From NCBI RefSeq assembly GCF_021018805.1, contig NC_086247.1, forward strand, positions 97,047,338 to 97,111,337: DNA of 64,000 nucleotides. The letters run 5' to 3'. The notes below the pieces were generated by a model. It did no database searches, was not told the DNA's origin, and saw nothing but the letters and a program-made list of their open reading frames with translations. Origin of the DNA: Prinia subflava (Eukaryota > Chordata > Aves > Passeriformes > Cisticolidae). The translations under genes were made by a program, and so were the position numbers. Shown here one piece after another: positions 37,219 to 49,240 of this stretch. Within the stretch, counting starts at the first letter, position 1. Every line of letters begins with the position of its first letter.

Positions 37219-38635
37219 TCACCCAACTTCTTGATTATAGAAAAAAATTATAGTGGATGTGAGATGGAAAAAAGTATGGGATGATTTAGTGTCTAAAACA
37301 TTTAGATACTCCAAATCCTATTCTTGAATAGATGAGAAGCTTACTTTTAAGCATATTTTTACATCTAATATATATATGGAAGGCCTAAGAAGTATTTCTA
37401 TCTGAAGAGACATTTTTCATGGCCTTGTCTAACTTCTAAAAGCTAGAGAAAATTGTTACAGAAAACATGAAATCTAAACTTTCAAAGAAATAAAACATCG
37501 AAATAAAAAGTTGAAGTACAAACCACTAGATCATTATTTAATTGAGATATATAGAAAGAAATACACTTCTGCCTTTTTTGGAGCCACAAACACAACAGTT
37601 CAATAAGGACATTTTTACTCTTGCCTAGAACTGTTCTGGAAAGGGTGAGAAGGTGGGGGCATAAGTCTGAGAGAGATGATTGAATGAAAAAGTAGCACCT
37701 CATAAGCACACATTGCTTTCTGTCTGTGCTGAGATATGAAGGTTTTGTGATTTCACGGGAAATTCAGATTCGTATGAGCTTCCTACTATTCTACTGGAAC
37801 TTGTGCAAGATTTTGTGAAAGCTTGAGAATAGAAAAAGGAGAGACAGAAAGACAGATGTGTTCCCCTCTGTTCATCTTCTTAGAATCACTGTAATAAGGT
37901 CAAAGCCCTGTGATTGCCCACAGATCTCTAGTTCATTGTGGTTCCCCATATTCCATATGCTGGTGTACAGGTACTTCATAAAAGTATTTGATTATGTCAA
38001 TATCCCAGCAGGGGTGCACAGGAATGCTCTTGTCTTGTGGTTATGTCTTTGGCTCCTTGTGCTTGATCAAGGTATTCCCTCTTAAACCTCCTTTCACTTC
38101 TTGGGTGGTCACTATAGTCCTCCCTGTACCAGGCTCTGTCAAGCCTGGCTACATCCCCGGAGTCCTTCAAATGTGGTTTAAAGCTCTCTTAATGAGCCCT
38201 GCTAACTCAAGAGCTATGGTCCTTTTCCCTCTTTGAGACAGGTGGACCTATTTGTTGTTAGTAGGCTCAGTGTATAAACTGATCAATGACAAAAACCCCC
38301 CAAATTCTGCTGGTAACACCAGTCTCAAAACCAGGTATTCATCTGCATTATTTAACTGTTTCTTGCTCCATCATTCCCTGCAACTGGCAGGACAGAACAG
38401 AGTTTGGAGACAGAGGAGCTATCATTTAGTTTCTTTACTGCACTTATTAGTATTATGCAGTTCAAATATTTTACAGTATGTCAGTCATCCTCAGTAGAAA
38501 ATATATTAGAAGAATTTATTTAACTTGTCTTCTAAATTGTTATTATGGGAAAAGAGGTACATGTGAGGCAACTAGTAAGGAATTCCATAGCACTGTTTAT
38601 CTTGGGCATATTAGTGACACAGCTGCACATGTCTG
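37219..38635. other. Unique DNA, no recognised feature
   Basis: Short ORFs around 37858-38236 look unremarkable. No transposon landmarks are seen. Confidence 0.5.
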
Positions 38636-40320
38636 GAATAGAAAGGGTTGAGTTACAATGGACCTTAAGGATTACTTGATCCAAGCTCCTCTGCTTTGGA
38701 CAGGGACACTTCCATAAGATCCGTTTGCTCAAAGGCCCATCCAGCTTGGCCTTGAACACTTCCAAAGGTGGAGCATCCACAAGTTCTCTGGGCAACCAGT
38801 TCCAGTGCCTCACCATCCTCACTGTAAAGAACGTCTTCCTAATATCTAATCTAAACCTACCCTCTAACGTCTACACTCTATTCTCTTTCAGTTTAAAGCC
38901 ATTACCCCTTATTCTATCACTACATGGATTTGTAAGAAGTCCCTCTCCAGCAATCCTGTAGGCTTCTTTAGGTACTGAAAGGCTCAGAGCCTTCACTTCA
39001 CTTCTTCACTTCACTTCTCCACTGCTCCAGGATGAGCAATCCCAATCCTTTCAGCCTTTCCACAGAAATGTTCTCTCTCTCTAATAATTTTTGTGGTCCT
39101 CCTCTGGATTCAGTCCAACAGATCTATGTCCTTCCTGTGCTGGAGCCAGGTCCAGTGCTCAAGGTGGGGGTCTCATGAGAAAGAAGTGAGATAATCACCT
39201 CCCTCCACCTGCTCGCCATGCTGCTTTTGATGCAGACCAAAATACACTTGTCCTGTGCTGTGAGCTCACATTTTGAGTTCCTTGTCAATCAACATCTTCA
39301 AGTGCTTGTCCTTTGGGCTCCTGTCAATCCAGTTTCTGCCTAGCCTAGGGATTGTATTGGCACCAGGGATTGTCCTGAGCCAGGTGCAGCTCTTTGCACT
39401 TGGGCTTGTGTCATGGTTTAAGCCCAGCTGGAAGTGAAGCCTCACCCAGCTGCTCCTCTCCTCCCAGCCTCTCTTCTGAGAGAGACAAAAGGCAGATATC
39501 CCAGGCTGAGATAAGAACTATTTGCAGGAAACGGTAGTGACATAAGAAAATCAATAGTAACAGCAATAATATTAATAACAAAGGTATAAAAAAGAGGGCG
39601 ATTTGCATACAAAAAAATGCTCACTAACTAATCAACCCAATCTGCTCCACACAGCTCTCCAAGACAAAGAACAAAATGGCCCCTGTAGCCTCTGCACACT
39701 CTTTTTTTTCCCAAAGCCCAAGACAATGAAAAACAGTGGTGGAAATTCCCTCCAGTTGGGATCAGTGTTAACCCACCATTTCATTTGCTGCTTGCTTCCC
39801 TGGAAAACCAACAAAATGGCAGAGGACCCTCCACATGCTGTCTGTTTCTTCCATCTGAGGCCAGGCCCACCTTCTTCTTGGAAGTGAGAATCCCTTATCT
39901 TGGGGCTTTGGCAATGATGTAAGTGGCATAGAATAACAACATAGACATGCCCACACAGCCTCAGGGTCTGCACCCTGATGGCTACTGTGAAAAATTATCT
40001 CTGTCCTTGGCTGAAACCAGGATACCTTTTTATCCTTCATAAGGTTCACACAGACCCACCTCTCAAGCCTATCAAAGACCCACTGAATGGGGAGCTGACT
40101 GCACCACACAGTTTGGTGTTGTTGACAAGCTTGCTAGAGGTGCAATCAATCCCACAACTTCTCAAATATGGTGGATAGCAGCTTAACAACTTCCTTGGCC
40201 CCCTCCCTCAGGACTTGTGGATGCATCTCATCAGGTCTCATGGACATGTGCTTCTTCAGATTCCTTAAATGGTCTCACACCTGATCTCCAGCAGGAGGTC
40301 CTACATTCTCCCATTTCCTT
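38636..40320 (-). mobile_element. CR1 LINE (minus), LTR-split, internally deleted
   Basis: Starts with a decayed 3' terminus (GGGTTGAGTTACAATGGACC, then CTTGGCCTTGAACACTTCCA and TCTCTGGGCAACC) and runs through the C-terminal ORF2 region. At 39409 an LTR interrupts it. It resumes at 40025 (CTTCATAAGGTTCACAC). At about 40155 the text jumps from the GTGCAATCAATCCCAC region straight to ACTTCTCAAATATGGTGGAT, which in the CR1 at 15.8-19.5 kb lies well upstream in ORF2. Several hundred bases are therefore deleted. It continues to the CATCTCATCAGGTCTCATGG region, then fades near 40320. Confidence 0.9.
39409..40024. mobile_element. Solo ERV LTR inserted in CR1
   Basis: A 616-bp insert from TGTCATGGTTTAAGCCC to GGCTGAAACCAGGATA (the terminal CA probably mutated to TA). 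CR1 text continues across it in register. Flanks GCTTG (39404-39408) and CCTTT (40025-40029) match at 3 of 5 positions, a decayed 5-bp duplication. The start resembles those of the LTRs at 16413 and 45162, suggesting related families. Sense is not settled: a TATAAAAAAG occurs on the plus strand near 39584, while analogy with the related LTRs suggests minus. Confidence 0.8.
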
Positions 40321-41520
40321 CCTTTCCCTTATGTTATTTGGGAAAAGCAAAATTACTGAAAGTAAAAATGCCTTCGTCTATATAAAAAGCTTCCCTTATT
40401 GGAGAAAAACTATACAGAAGTCAAACAAATGGCCCTATTGACTGCTAAAAAAGCTTGTTCTGTTCACACCTGGTGTAGAAGGAGGAAAACCAAAAAACAC
40501 CAAGATTTGAAATACAAAGAGTCAACTGAGAAGTGATATTATTATTATTACCTTTATATGGTGTTGTCAAGACAATATTATTTGCAAATAATCTTCAAGG
40601 AATTTTTATAAATCCCCCTTCAAACTAAAGAAAGACACAAATCCTGAGACAAGCATTTTGTCCAATTAAATCAGTTATGAAATTCAACAAATTAAACAAA
40701 CGTACTACAACCTTTTTCTTCCTCTCTTGATTTCTCACCATTTCAACTACAAAGACTCAGCTTACTCAGATGAGCAGATGTCTCACATTGTGAGAAACAG
40801 AGCATGTACAGCATTTCTAGAAACACTATGCACTGTGCTCAGGTTTCTTTTTTGTTGCTGTTTGGATAGTAAGACAGTGTTACATTGATCCTGAGGGCTG
40901 TCTTTCCTTGTCACATAGCTTTCACTCTGAACTTTGCTAAAACATGCTGAAAAGTTTGTTCTGTATTCATTAAGGTCTTTCTATGTGAGCAGCCAGACAT
41001 TAGCTGTTATTCCCACTCTTTCCCTAATTTTCAGCATGACTCTCCTTTGTATGGAGTGAATTTATATCCACAATACTCTGTTTAATGAATGAATGAACAA
41101 ACAAATAAAATATATACATATAATCAGAAATATGATCTGAATAAAATTAACCATGGTGCCAATATTTGTATTGTTCAAATAATTATATCCTTTATCAGTT
41201 TCATACTTCATAGTTGTTCCTGGATTTACTTTAGCATTAGACCACTGCATACTCTAGAATAATATCAATTAGAATTAGAAAAGAATAGGTGTAACATCTT
41301 GCTTAGGTTTGCACCTGAACAAACAGCAGGTTCTACAAGCTTATTCTGTCTGAGATTCTATTACAGCATTGAATTCCTTACATCCTTTGTAACACTTACA
41401 TAAATTTTAAAAAGCAAAGTTATCAAATATCTATTGGATAGAAACAATGAGGAAAAAAAAAAGAATGTACCTGTATAAGAACATTAGATAATGTTATCAA
41501 TGCTAATACAATATTCCAAT
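40321..41520. other. AT-rich unique DNA, no recognised feature
   Basis: Only a short ATT-type microsatellite near 40540-40550 is visible. Confidence 0.5.
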
Positions 41521-41524
41521 TTAA

Positions 41525-42166
41525 AATAATAATTTGGTTTATTAATAAAAGATCAAATTACAGAATTTCGGTAAACCCACCAACAGCGGAGATACTTGAC
41601 AGTCTTTTTCCCGGGAAAATGCCAAGGGTGAACCTTGAGACACAGAACCTGGCCGTCTGCTGTCTCCCCCTAGGTTCACAAATTTTTCCGGTTCAGGGCT
41701 TGGTTTTTATACACTTTATTCTGCCCTCGGCAATATTTCTTCATTTTCCCCTTTGTGTCCAAATTAGCTATTGAAATTCATGGGTGTCTCCAGCTCAGCT
41801 GAAAAGAGTCCCCTCTCTCAGGTAAGGTGTTAATTTCTGGTTTCAGCAGATTTCCTGGCTGATTAATGGTCCAAGGTATGGATGATGATGCCTGATGCTC
41901 GGTGAGGGTGTTGGCTGGTGGTGTTGATGGCCCTGCCGCCTTATCTTGATGGGTCTCCTCCCGGTGCTTAAGGAGACTGCCGGTTTTCCTGTAAACCTTT
42001 TGTCTATTTCTGAATGTGAGCTTCTGGGGTGGTGCCTGCCTTTTCATAATTTGGTTTAACAAAATGTTACAAGGTATCCTGAAACTTATACTTTCATACA
42101 ACACACAGATATATACAGTTTTATAGTTTTCAATAAATTTCATTAACTATAAGAACATGAATTAAC
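41525..42166 (-). mobile_element. ERV LTR, minus sense, with intact core signals
   Basis: A CpG-retaining segment (TTTCCCGGGAAA, TTCCGGTTC, CTCCCGGTGC) inside very AT-rich DNA. On the minus strand it has TATAAAAACC (41711 to 41702) and, about 160 bases downstream, AATAAA (41543 to 41538), the order of an LTR promoter, R region and polyA signal. The 121-codon minus ORF at 41778-42143 lies within putative U3 and is probably not a gene. Terminal TG/CA and target duplications were not located, so both ends are approximate. Confidence 0.6.
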
Positions 42167-45156
42167 ATTCTACATTTTTCACAGATAATATGGTAATATG
42201 GTATCTATTTCTACTTTTCTGCTGCTGTATAGAAAGAAATACAATTTGCTGTGCTCAAAACCTACAGATCATTTACTGCTTGGTCAGTGAGCTGAACCAG
42301 TTCATTATGAGACTATTATGTGTCTTAGTGTAGGCAAAATAACTTTAAATAACAAAGTTCTGAGATAAATTGCCTATTCAAAAAAGTTGAGTATGTTTTG
42401 ATTTGTGAGTAGGCTGGAGCAGAAACAACTACTTTTGTCTAGGAATTGAATTAGAAGATTTTTCTCTTCTCCATTCCTCCTCTTTTGTCTTGGTCACATG
42501 GCCCTATTCTAGCAAACATTTTATTTCTCATCCTACTCAAGTCAAAGAATAATAAGAACATAATTTTTTGTTTATATACATATATATTTATATATATATT
42601 TATATATATATAAACAGCTCTCAGTTAGCTGTTTATTGGGATAGTCTGTTGAATTGTTTGTTGAAAGGAAATGGACACCAGTTGATTCAAGACAAGTGAA
42701 GCTCTAGTTGTTATGGTCAGGAACTCCAGTACACAAGCTCTTACATTCCTTAGAGGTATACAAAAAGATCAAAAATACCCCCAACATTTACGCTAAGCTC
42801 ATCTTATTATAGGTCATGCCCAACAATAAGACTAAATGGTAAGATAAAGTTGTTACAACAGGTAACAACATTTCTATTTTTGTTGTTGTTTTGTTTTATG
42901 TATTCTTCTGTACACTCACTCATATCTAGAAATATTGTTTGATTTTTAATTCAGACTGACAGTGCTGTACAGATGCATTTCAATCTACTTTGGAATAAAA
43001 ATTTTAGTTCTTTATGCTCAGCAATCTTCTACTCCACAGGGGGTTGAAAGACTACGTTGGCAACATTTTGGCTTGCTACAAACAGTGAAATTTAACAGAA
43101 CAGCTCTTCTGTCTCATGCTAAATTTTGTACAGAAGTAAAATCACTCATGCTTATGTTTCAAAAGGACTAAACCAAACATTTTTTGATGTGCTACAAAAA
43201 ATTTACACTGTGTCAAAGTTGCTTGCAAGGTATATTAAACAACACTTCTCATGGAAAATGTGACTTTAATTGCCCAAATATCTACCTGTGCTGCAGTGAG
43301 AGTTACTTTCTCCAAACAAAGTAGTACACATATGCCTAAACACAGCTCAGAGCTCAAAGCCTTTGAGGAAATAAGTGACTTACTGATGAAGGAGATAGTT
43401 TGGCCTTCATCACTAGCATATGTCTCCATTGGTGAGCTGCCGTTGCAGCTCACAAGAGTATTGATTCAGGGTAACTTTTAAAGTGCTTTGTTATCAAGTG
43501 GTAAGTACCCGGAGCAATTGAAGACAAAAAGTAGTGTAATTAAACTATGATGCTGTGTCACAACACCTCTGAGGAAAAAAAGCTCTCCCTGAGAACTTCA
43601 GTTGTAGTAAAAAAGAGAATGAACTTCATGAACTTCATGAATTTCCTGAGAAAACCACAGTAGTCATAAGCCACAAGAGCAGACTACAAGTAAGGAATTG
43701 TGAAGAAAGGCAAGTAAAGAAATGCTGTTTTAAAGATATAGACAAATCTGTCAAGATAAATGTAGAAAAAGGAGGAAAGTATCTGTGTAAGAAGATGGGG
43801 AAAATCAGAATGCACAGCCATATATGTGCAAATCAGTGTAGTTCTACTGACTTAAAAGGTGCTTCCCAAAATAGGAAGCTGAAAAGATTTGCAATTAAAA
43901 ACTGTCAATTCCACTGAAAAAAATAGCTATATTTGTAACTGTGTGATTTTCTTTTCCTCCTTCAACTCCTGTGAATTGTGTATCAAAACCAGCTGGAATA
44001 ATTATGTATGGTTTTAAATTATTACACACAAGCCACTAATACTTCACCACTACAGTCCTAAACTGCTTCACTCTAATATGACATGAACTTCATACCAGCT
44101 TATATATTCTGTTATTACCCAATACCAATATTTTTCTCCCTTGTTACAGTAAATGAACTGTTAAAGAGCTGGCTGGTTTTGATTAAAGGGTAGCCACACT
44201 GAATTACTTACAGCAGCTTGGGAAACTCAATTTCTCACAGTTCAAGATTTGTATTGTGTCTTGAGAGCCTAGTAACCATTACTATGTACTTTTTCTAGCA
44301 GTAAGCCATAGCAAAAGGCAAGCATACGATACCTGCATTTGAGCTGCCAGAATTTCAGTTATTTTAAGAAACTGAGTGAATATCCACCATTTATTGGTTC
44401 TCCTCAGACCTCTGTTCAGGTTTCACTGCAACAGAAGAGCATTTGGGGGGATCTGGAAGAAGAAAAACCTTTTTCAGCAAAATACATCTGCAGGGACAGA
44501 GATTTTTTTTGTGCAGGTCAGACAAAACCTTGCAAGAACACTGCTAAAAATCTCAAGAGTCAGACTGTCTGTTTTAACAAAACAGTTATTGGGTTCCCTC
44601 AAAACTTCTTGCTAACAACTTATCACTTCCCAATGAACAATCACTTGCAGTTTTACGTTGAATACCTCTCTGTGCCTCCTTTCACCACCTGAAAATTTTA
44701 GTGCTTTGATGCTTTAACAAGGTACAGGAAAATGACAGTTCATTCACTTGATACTCAGATACAAGCTAATGAGAATTATAGAAAATCAATATAAGATGCT
44801 TGAATATGTGGGAATTCTGTGAGAAGAAAGAGAGCACTTTCTGTCTTCCTGAATGTACTGCGGAAAAAAAAAATGCAACTATTATGCATGGGGAAAAATA
44901 AGATAAGTGTAAAGTCCCTGGAGATGACTGGGGACCTATTATAATAATGATTATTATATATAATTATAATATTACAACTATATTTGTCAGTGATGCAGTG
45001 TAACTCTGCATCTTTTTCCAGGTCTAACCACCCTTCTTAGGGCAATGCTAAGGCAAGCACATAATTTGAGTGCAGAGAGGGAAGGGTTATTTAGCCCTTA
45101 TGTATTCTGGTTGCATTCACTTAATGGATATTGGTGCTTGGGGGGTGTTAGGTTTC
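42167..45156. other. AT-rich unique DNA, no recognised feature
   Basis: Includes a (TA)n-rich patch (42571-42613) and ORFs of up to 117 codons (44339-44692) without family resemblance. Confidence 0.5.
42571..42613. repeat. (TA)n-rich microsatellite
   Basis: Interrupted TATATATA runs spaced by TTTA. Self-complementary, so it can fold or melt easily. Confidence 0.85.
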
Positions 45157-45161
45157 ACCCC

Positions 45162-45754
45162 TGTCATGGTTTAACCCCAGGTAGCAACTCAGCCCCACAC
45201 AGTCACTTACTCACTACCACCATGGAGGAATGGCAGAGAGGATTGGAAAAGTAAAACTGAGAAAGCTCATGGGTTGAGGTAAAGACTGTTTAGTAGATCA
45301 AGCATAAGCCATACAAACAAGCAAAGTAAAACAAGGGATTGATTCACCACTTCCCATGGGTAGGCAGGCAGGTGTTCAGCCATTCCCAGAAAAGCAGGTC
45401 TCCACTGTGTGTAATGATTACTTGGGGAGACAAACACCATCACTTCAAAGGTCCTCTTCTTCCTCCTTCTTCCCCCATCTTTACATGCTCGGCATGATGT
45501 CATAAGATCTGGAATAACTGTGGTCAGTTGGAGTCAGCGATCCCATCTGTGTCCCATCCCAACTTCTTGCTCACAACTAGATGCTTCACTGGGGTGAGAG
45601 GCAGAAAAGGTCTTTGCTCTTTGTAAGCCTTGCTCAGCAGTAATGAAAATATGACTATGTTAATAATGCTGTTTTACAGCACAAATCCAAAACAGCCCCA
45701 TGCCAGCTAGTCTGAAAAAAAAATTCTATATCTAATGCAGCCAAAATCAGCACA
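45162..45754 (-). mobile_element. Solo ERV LTR with perfect 5-bp duplication
   Basis: A 593-bp element from TGTCATGGTTTAACCCC to CCAAAATCAGCACA, bounded by ACCCC on both sides (45157-45161 and 45755-45759). It matches a very common avian LTR family with landmarks GGTTGAGGTAAAGAC, TTCACCACTTCCCATGGG, TTACTTGGGGAGACAAACAC and GCATGATGTCATA. Read on the minus strand these give a TGACATCATGC site (CRE/AP-1-like) upstream of a decayed TATA position (TGTAAAGATG) and a decayed polyA region. The 5-bp duplication fits ERVL-type integration. It is a solo LTR left by LTR-LTR recombination; no coding region remains. Confidence 0.9.
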
Positions 45755-45759
45755 ACCCC

Positions 45760-48700
45760 AAAGACAGCAAGTGCATAGACCCTGAGACTCCTTAGTAATG
45801 TTGGAAAGAAAGCATGATAGGTGAGGATGATTAGGATATTTGTTTCAAGAGCAGATATCCAAATAAAGATAAAATACTTACGTAGAGATACTTTGGATAC
45901 TCTTGGCATTACTGGGTTTGGATTTTGTAACTAAAGCAACAAGAGTCCTTTTCTGTACTAATTACAGCACTGAGAGCCTTTTAACATTGCGCCTTTGGGA
46001 TCAAATAATCCCCATGGATGGAAATACACTCTGGATTTTCACCATCAAATGTTTTAATTTAAGTGCTGCATGGTTACATATCCTAATCACTATAATATTG
46101 CTCTGTTAGAGATGTCTGCTGAGATACTTCTACAATATTTAGTTGAATTCCAATAAAGAGAATTCATAGTATTCTCAATACCAGAAATAGCTACGTGTGG
46201 GGGGGGATTAACAAAGGGCTATCATGATTTTCTAGTCCAGTCTGTTTTATGATAGCAGAGGCATCCTTAAGTTACTCCCTCATCTTCCTTTTATGCTTGT
46301 GGTTATCATTGACTATTAGTGATTTTCTAAACATGAATTTCCTGACAGATAAGACCTTTTGACATTCTTAATATCCAAAAATATTAAAGCAAAACATTAA
46401 AAGGCAAAATGAAATCTAAAATTCAAAGAAGACAACAATATATTATTTAAACTATTTTTAACTTTTCAAATTTTTCTTTTACAACTGTGAACAACATGGC
46501 ATTCTATGGTTTTACATTCCAATTAATGTTTCATTTCACAATGCTTCCAATATGTTAAGTGATTATTACTTAATTGCTGACAACTTATCTGAACTGTAGG
46601 TGACATTTGCCAGCTACCAGTATCTGAGTTCATTGGCCAAATTTGACTTACACGCTTTGTAGCATAATTTTTACACTTCTATGTGTTTGGCAGTCGTTTT
46701 TCAGCTGCTAAACTATCCCACAGAACTGAAGCTGACTCAGAGTAGGGTTAATAAGGTGGCACTAGGAACAGATGAAGAGGAGATTATTTTAGAATTAGTA
46801 TTGAGGTGGCAACAAAATAGAATTTATGAGATGTCAGCCGGACAGAGTGTAAATCTGGGTTTTTTCTATCATCTCTTCCTATCAGTGAAGTCTAAGTTCA
46901 CATTTGTGGAAGTAGCAAAAATGCTAGTTAAATATGTTTTCAGGAATTACTCATGTATGCTTTGCACTGTTCTAAGAAAAATTAAGAGGCTTGTTCTGCA
47001 TAGTTAAACATATGATACCTTCCTTTTGTGATCTGATACAGTCCATGGTGAAAATGTGTGAGCTTTAATAAGAGTTGCACATAAAAGTCCCTGCAAATTT
47101 ACAGAGAAAGTAACACAAATGTGATGCTGATTGTGACCACTTGAAATGCAAGGACTTGAAAAATTAGCTTCTTTTTCTGCAAATAATAATTCAAAACAAC
47201 GTCTTTGTTGAGGTTAGAAAGGTATAAGATAACTAAATTTAAAAAAAAGAAAAGACATCACTAAAACACTATTTAAAATATTTTAAATCAGAAATGAATC
47301 AAATTGACAAAAGGAAAATTAAAATCAATGCTCCTCTAGACCATCAAGTCTGTAAAACTATCTGTAGTCTACAGAAAATAACACTGAGTATTTCCTCACT
47401 GGCACATAGCAGAACTCAGCCATTTTAGGACCACTGCAATTTGGAAGTCTGATTTCTTTCTGTTTCTTCCAGCATATGAGGGCAGTCATGCAAGGTACAC
47501 TGAATGCTGATGGGTAGAAATATGGCTTGCTTTCTCCTCCTCTCCACCCAAAGCATTTTACTTTACTGGAGAATCTGCCACAAGCTTTTCTGCACAGTGA
47601 CACATACTAGTATGACTACATATATTCAGGATTGAGTGGCAGGTGGCTAAATACAGTCTCTGCCTTTACCTTGTTCTTTTCAGTCTTTACTGGCTGCTAT
47701 ACCTGTCCATTGCCCTCTGAAAGCCTTTATTCTCAAAGGCAGGTTCGCTTAGAACTAAGACTTCATCTTGAAACTCTACTGCCTTTCACCAGACTTGATA
47801 CAGCTAAACTGATCTTTTGAGTTCAGGCCATGTTTGTTGACTGGAATTTTTGTCCTGCACAGATAGCAGGCATACTGTTGACGGGCATCGTAACAGTACT
47901 CTTACCTTGCTCAGCATTTTTTGTTTTGTACTTCAATTGTATATTTTATACTCAGAATACAAAGAAGGATTTTTTATAACTTAAAATGTTTGAGTACTAA
48001 GAAGTTACAATTTTTGATTGTCATCATCGCACATAATAGGGAAGAAAGAAAAACGTAATTCTTGGAATCATCAAATATCTAGTAACTAGTATCTTCATAT
48101 AACCAGGTGCACAAAGCTGAAGTTTGCTGTATTTATACATGCCTGTCTGACTTCTAAATGTTTAGTACTTGCTTGTAGGATCTACAAGATCTGGTTTGAA
48201 ATGACTGCGCATAGATATCCAACATCTGTTCTTTTTAAAGCCTTGGTCTCATAAACAAATTAGAACTTCCAGCAGGTTCATACACAAATAAAATTCAATA
48301 AGAGTTCCTGAGAATGGAAAAAATGCAGGTTATTTTTGTTTTATTAAAATTCCCCAGTTCTAAGCTTCAGGATGTGTATGCAGACTTTACCAAAACACAG
48401 ATTTTAAAAAATAAGCAGCTACAAATAAATGGAAGGAATATGATACAGAATGTCACTGGAGTACATATTTTCCATGTATCACTTTGAAAGACTTTAGCAT
48501 TTTTTGAAGATAATTTAGACTAAAATTTTCTTTTCATCACTGGTAGCTGTATCAGCTGTTCATTGCAGAAAGCTACTTAGAGCCTTCTGATATACTGCAT
48601 GTTTTATAGCTACAAGTAATCATTACCTATGGTGAGCAACATAATCCACAGCCAACTAACTGTAAAGAGGCTTAGCACACAATATCAGAACAAGCAGCAA

Positions 48701-49202
48701 GATCCTTAAGACTGCTGGGGCTCATTTGCCACAATAACAGTTTGTATCATGTGACTGCAACCTAAAAATATCACCTTCCTCCATACATTCCTCATGCAAA
48801 GGGTAATGTACCTATTTTCTGGTGGATCTTAATTTGTACATCCAAATGTGATAATTTTTAATCCAATGTTTACAATCCATGTACACAAGGCTTCAATCCA
48901 CATTCTGCAAATATAAATCAAGGACAATTCCCATCCTACTATAATATTAAAATATTACTTCCTGCTTTCACTGTACACAACACACCATGTGTGTCTGTCT
49001 GTATGTGCAACTCATTCTAGCTCATCTCCATTTACTAGAGGCTGGAAAGGTGACTGATAGGAAATGCATTCAAGCACACATCAGTTGATAATATTTAACA
49101 GGCAGCCTATAGAATTCAGATTAACTCATCTGTCATTAAAATCCTAGCCTTACATGTTGTCCTCAGATCCACATGCTTTGCAGTGAACTTTATGGGAAAA
49201 AA

Positions 49203-49240
<38 letters not shown>

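Noticed and set aside
37035..37226. Minus-strand ORF of alternating His and Leu
   Set aside because: It is a direct translation of the TAGATG hexanucleotide array, not a protein gene.
43235..43481. Possible processed pseudogene (ORFs on both strands)
   Set aside because: The translations look protein-like in parts, but I recognise no family and see no poly-A tail or duplication.
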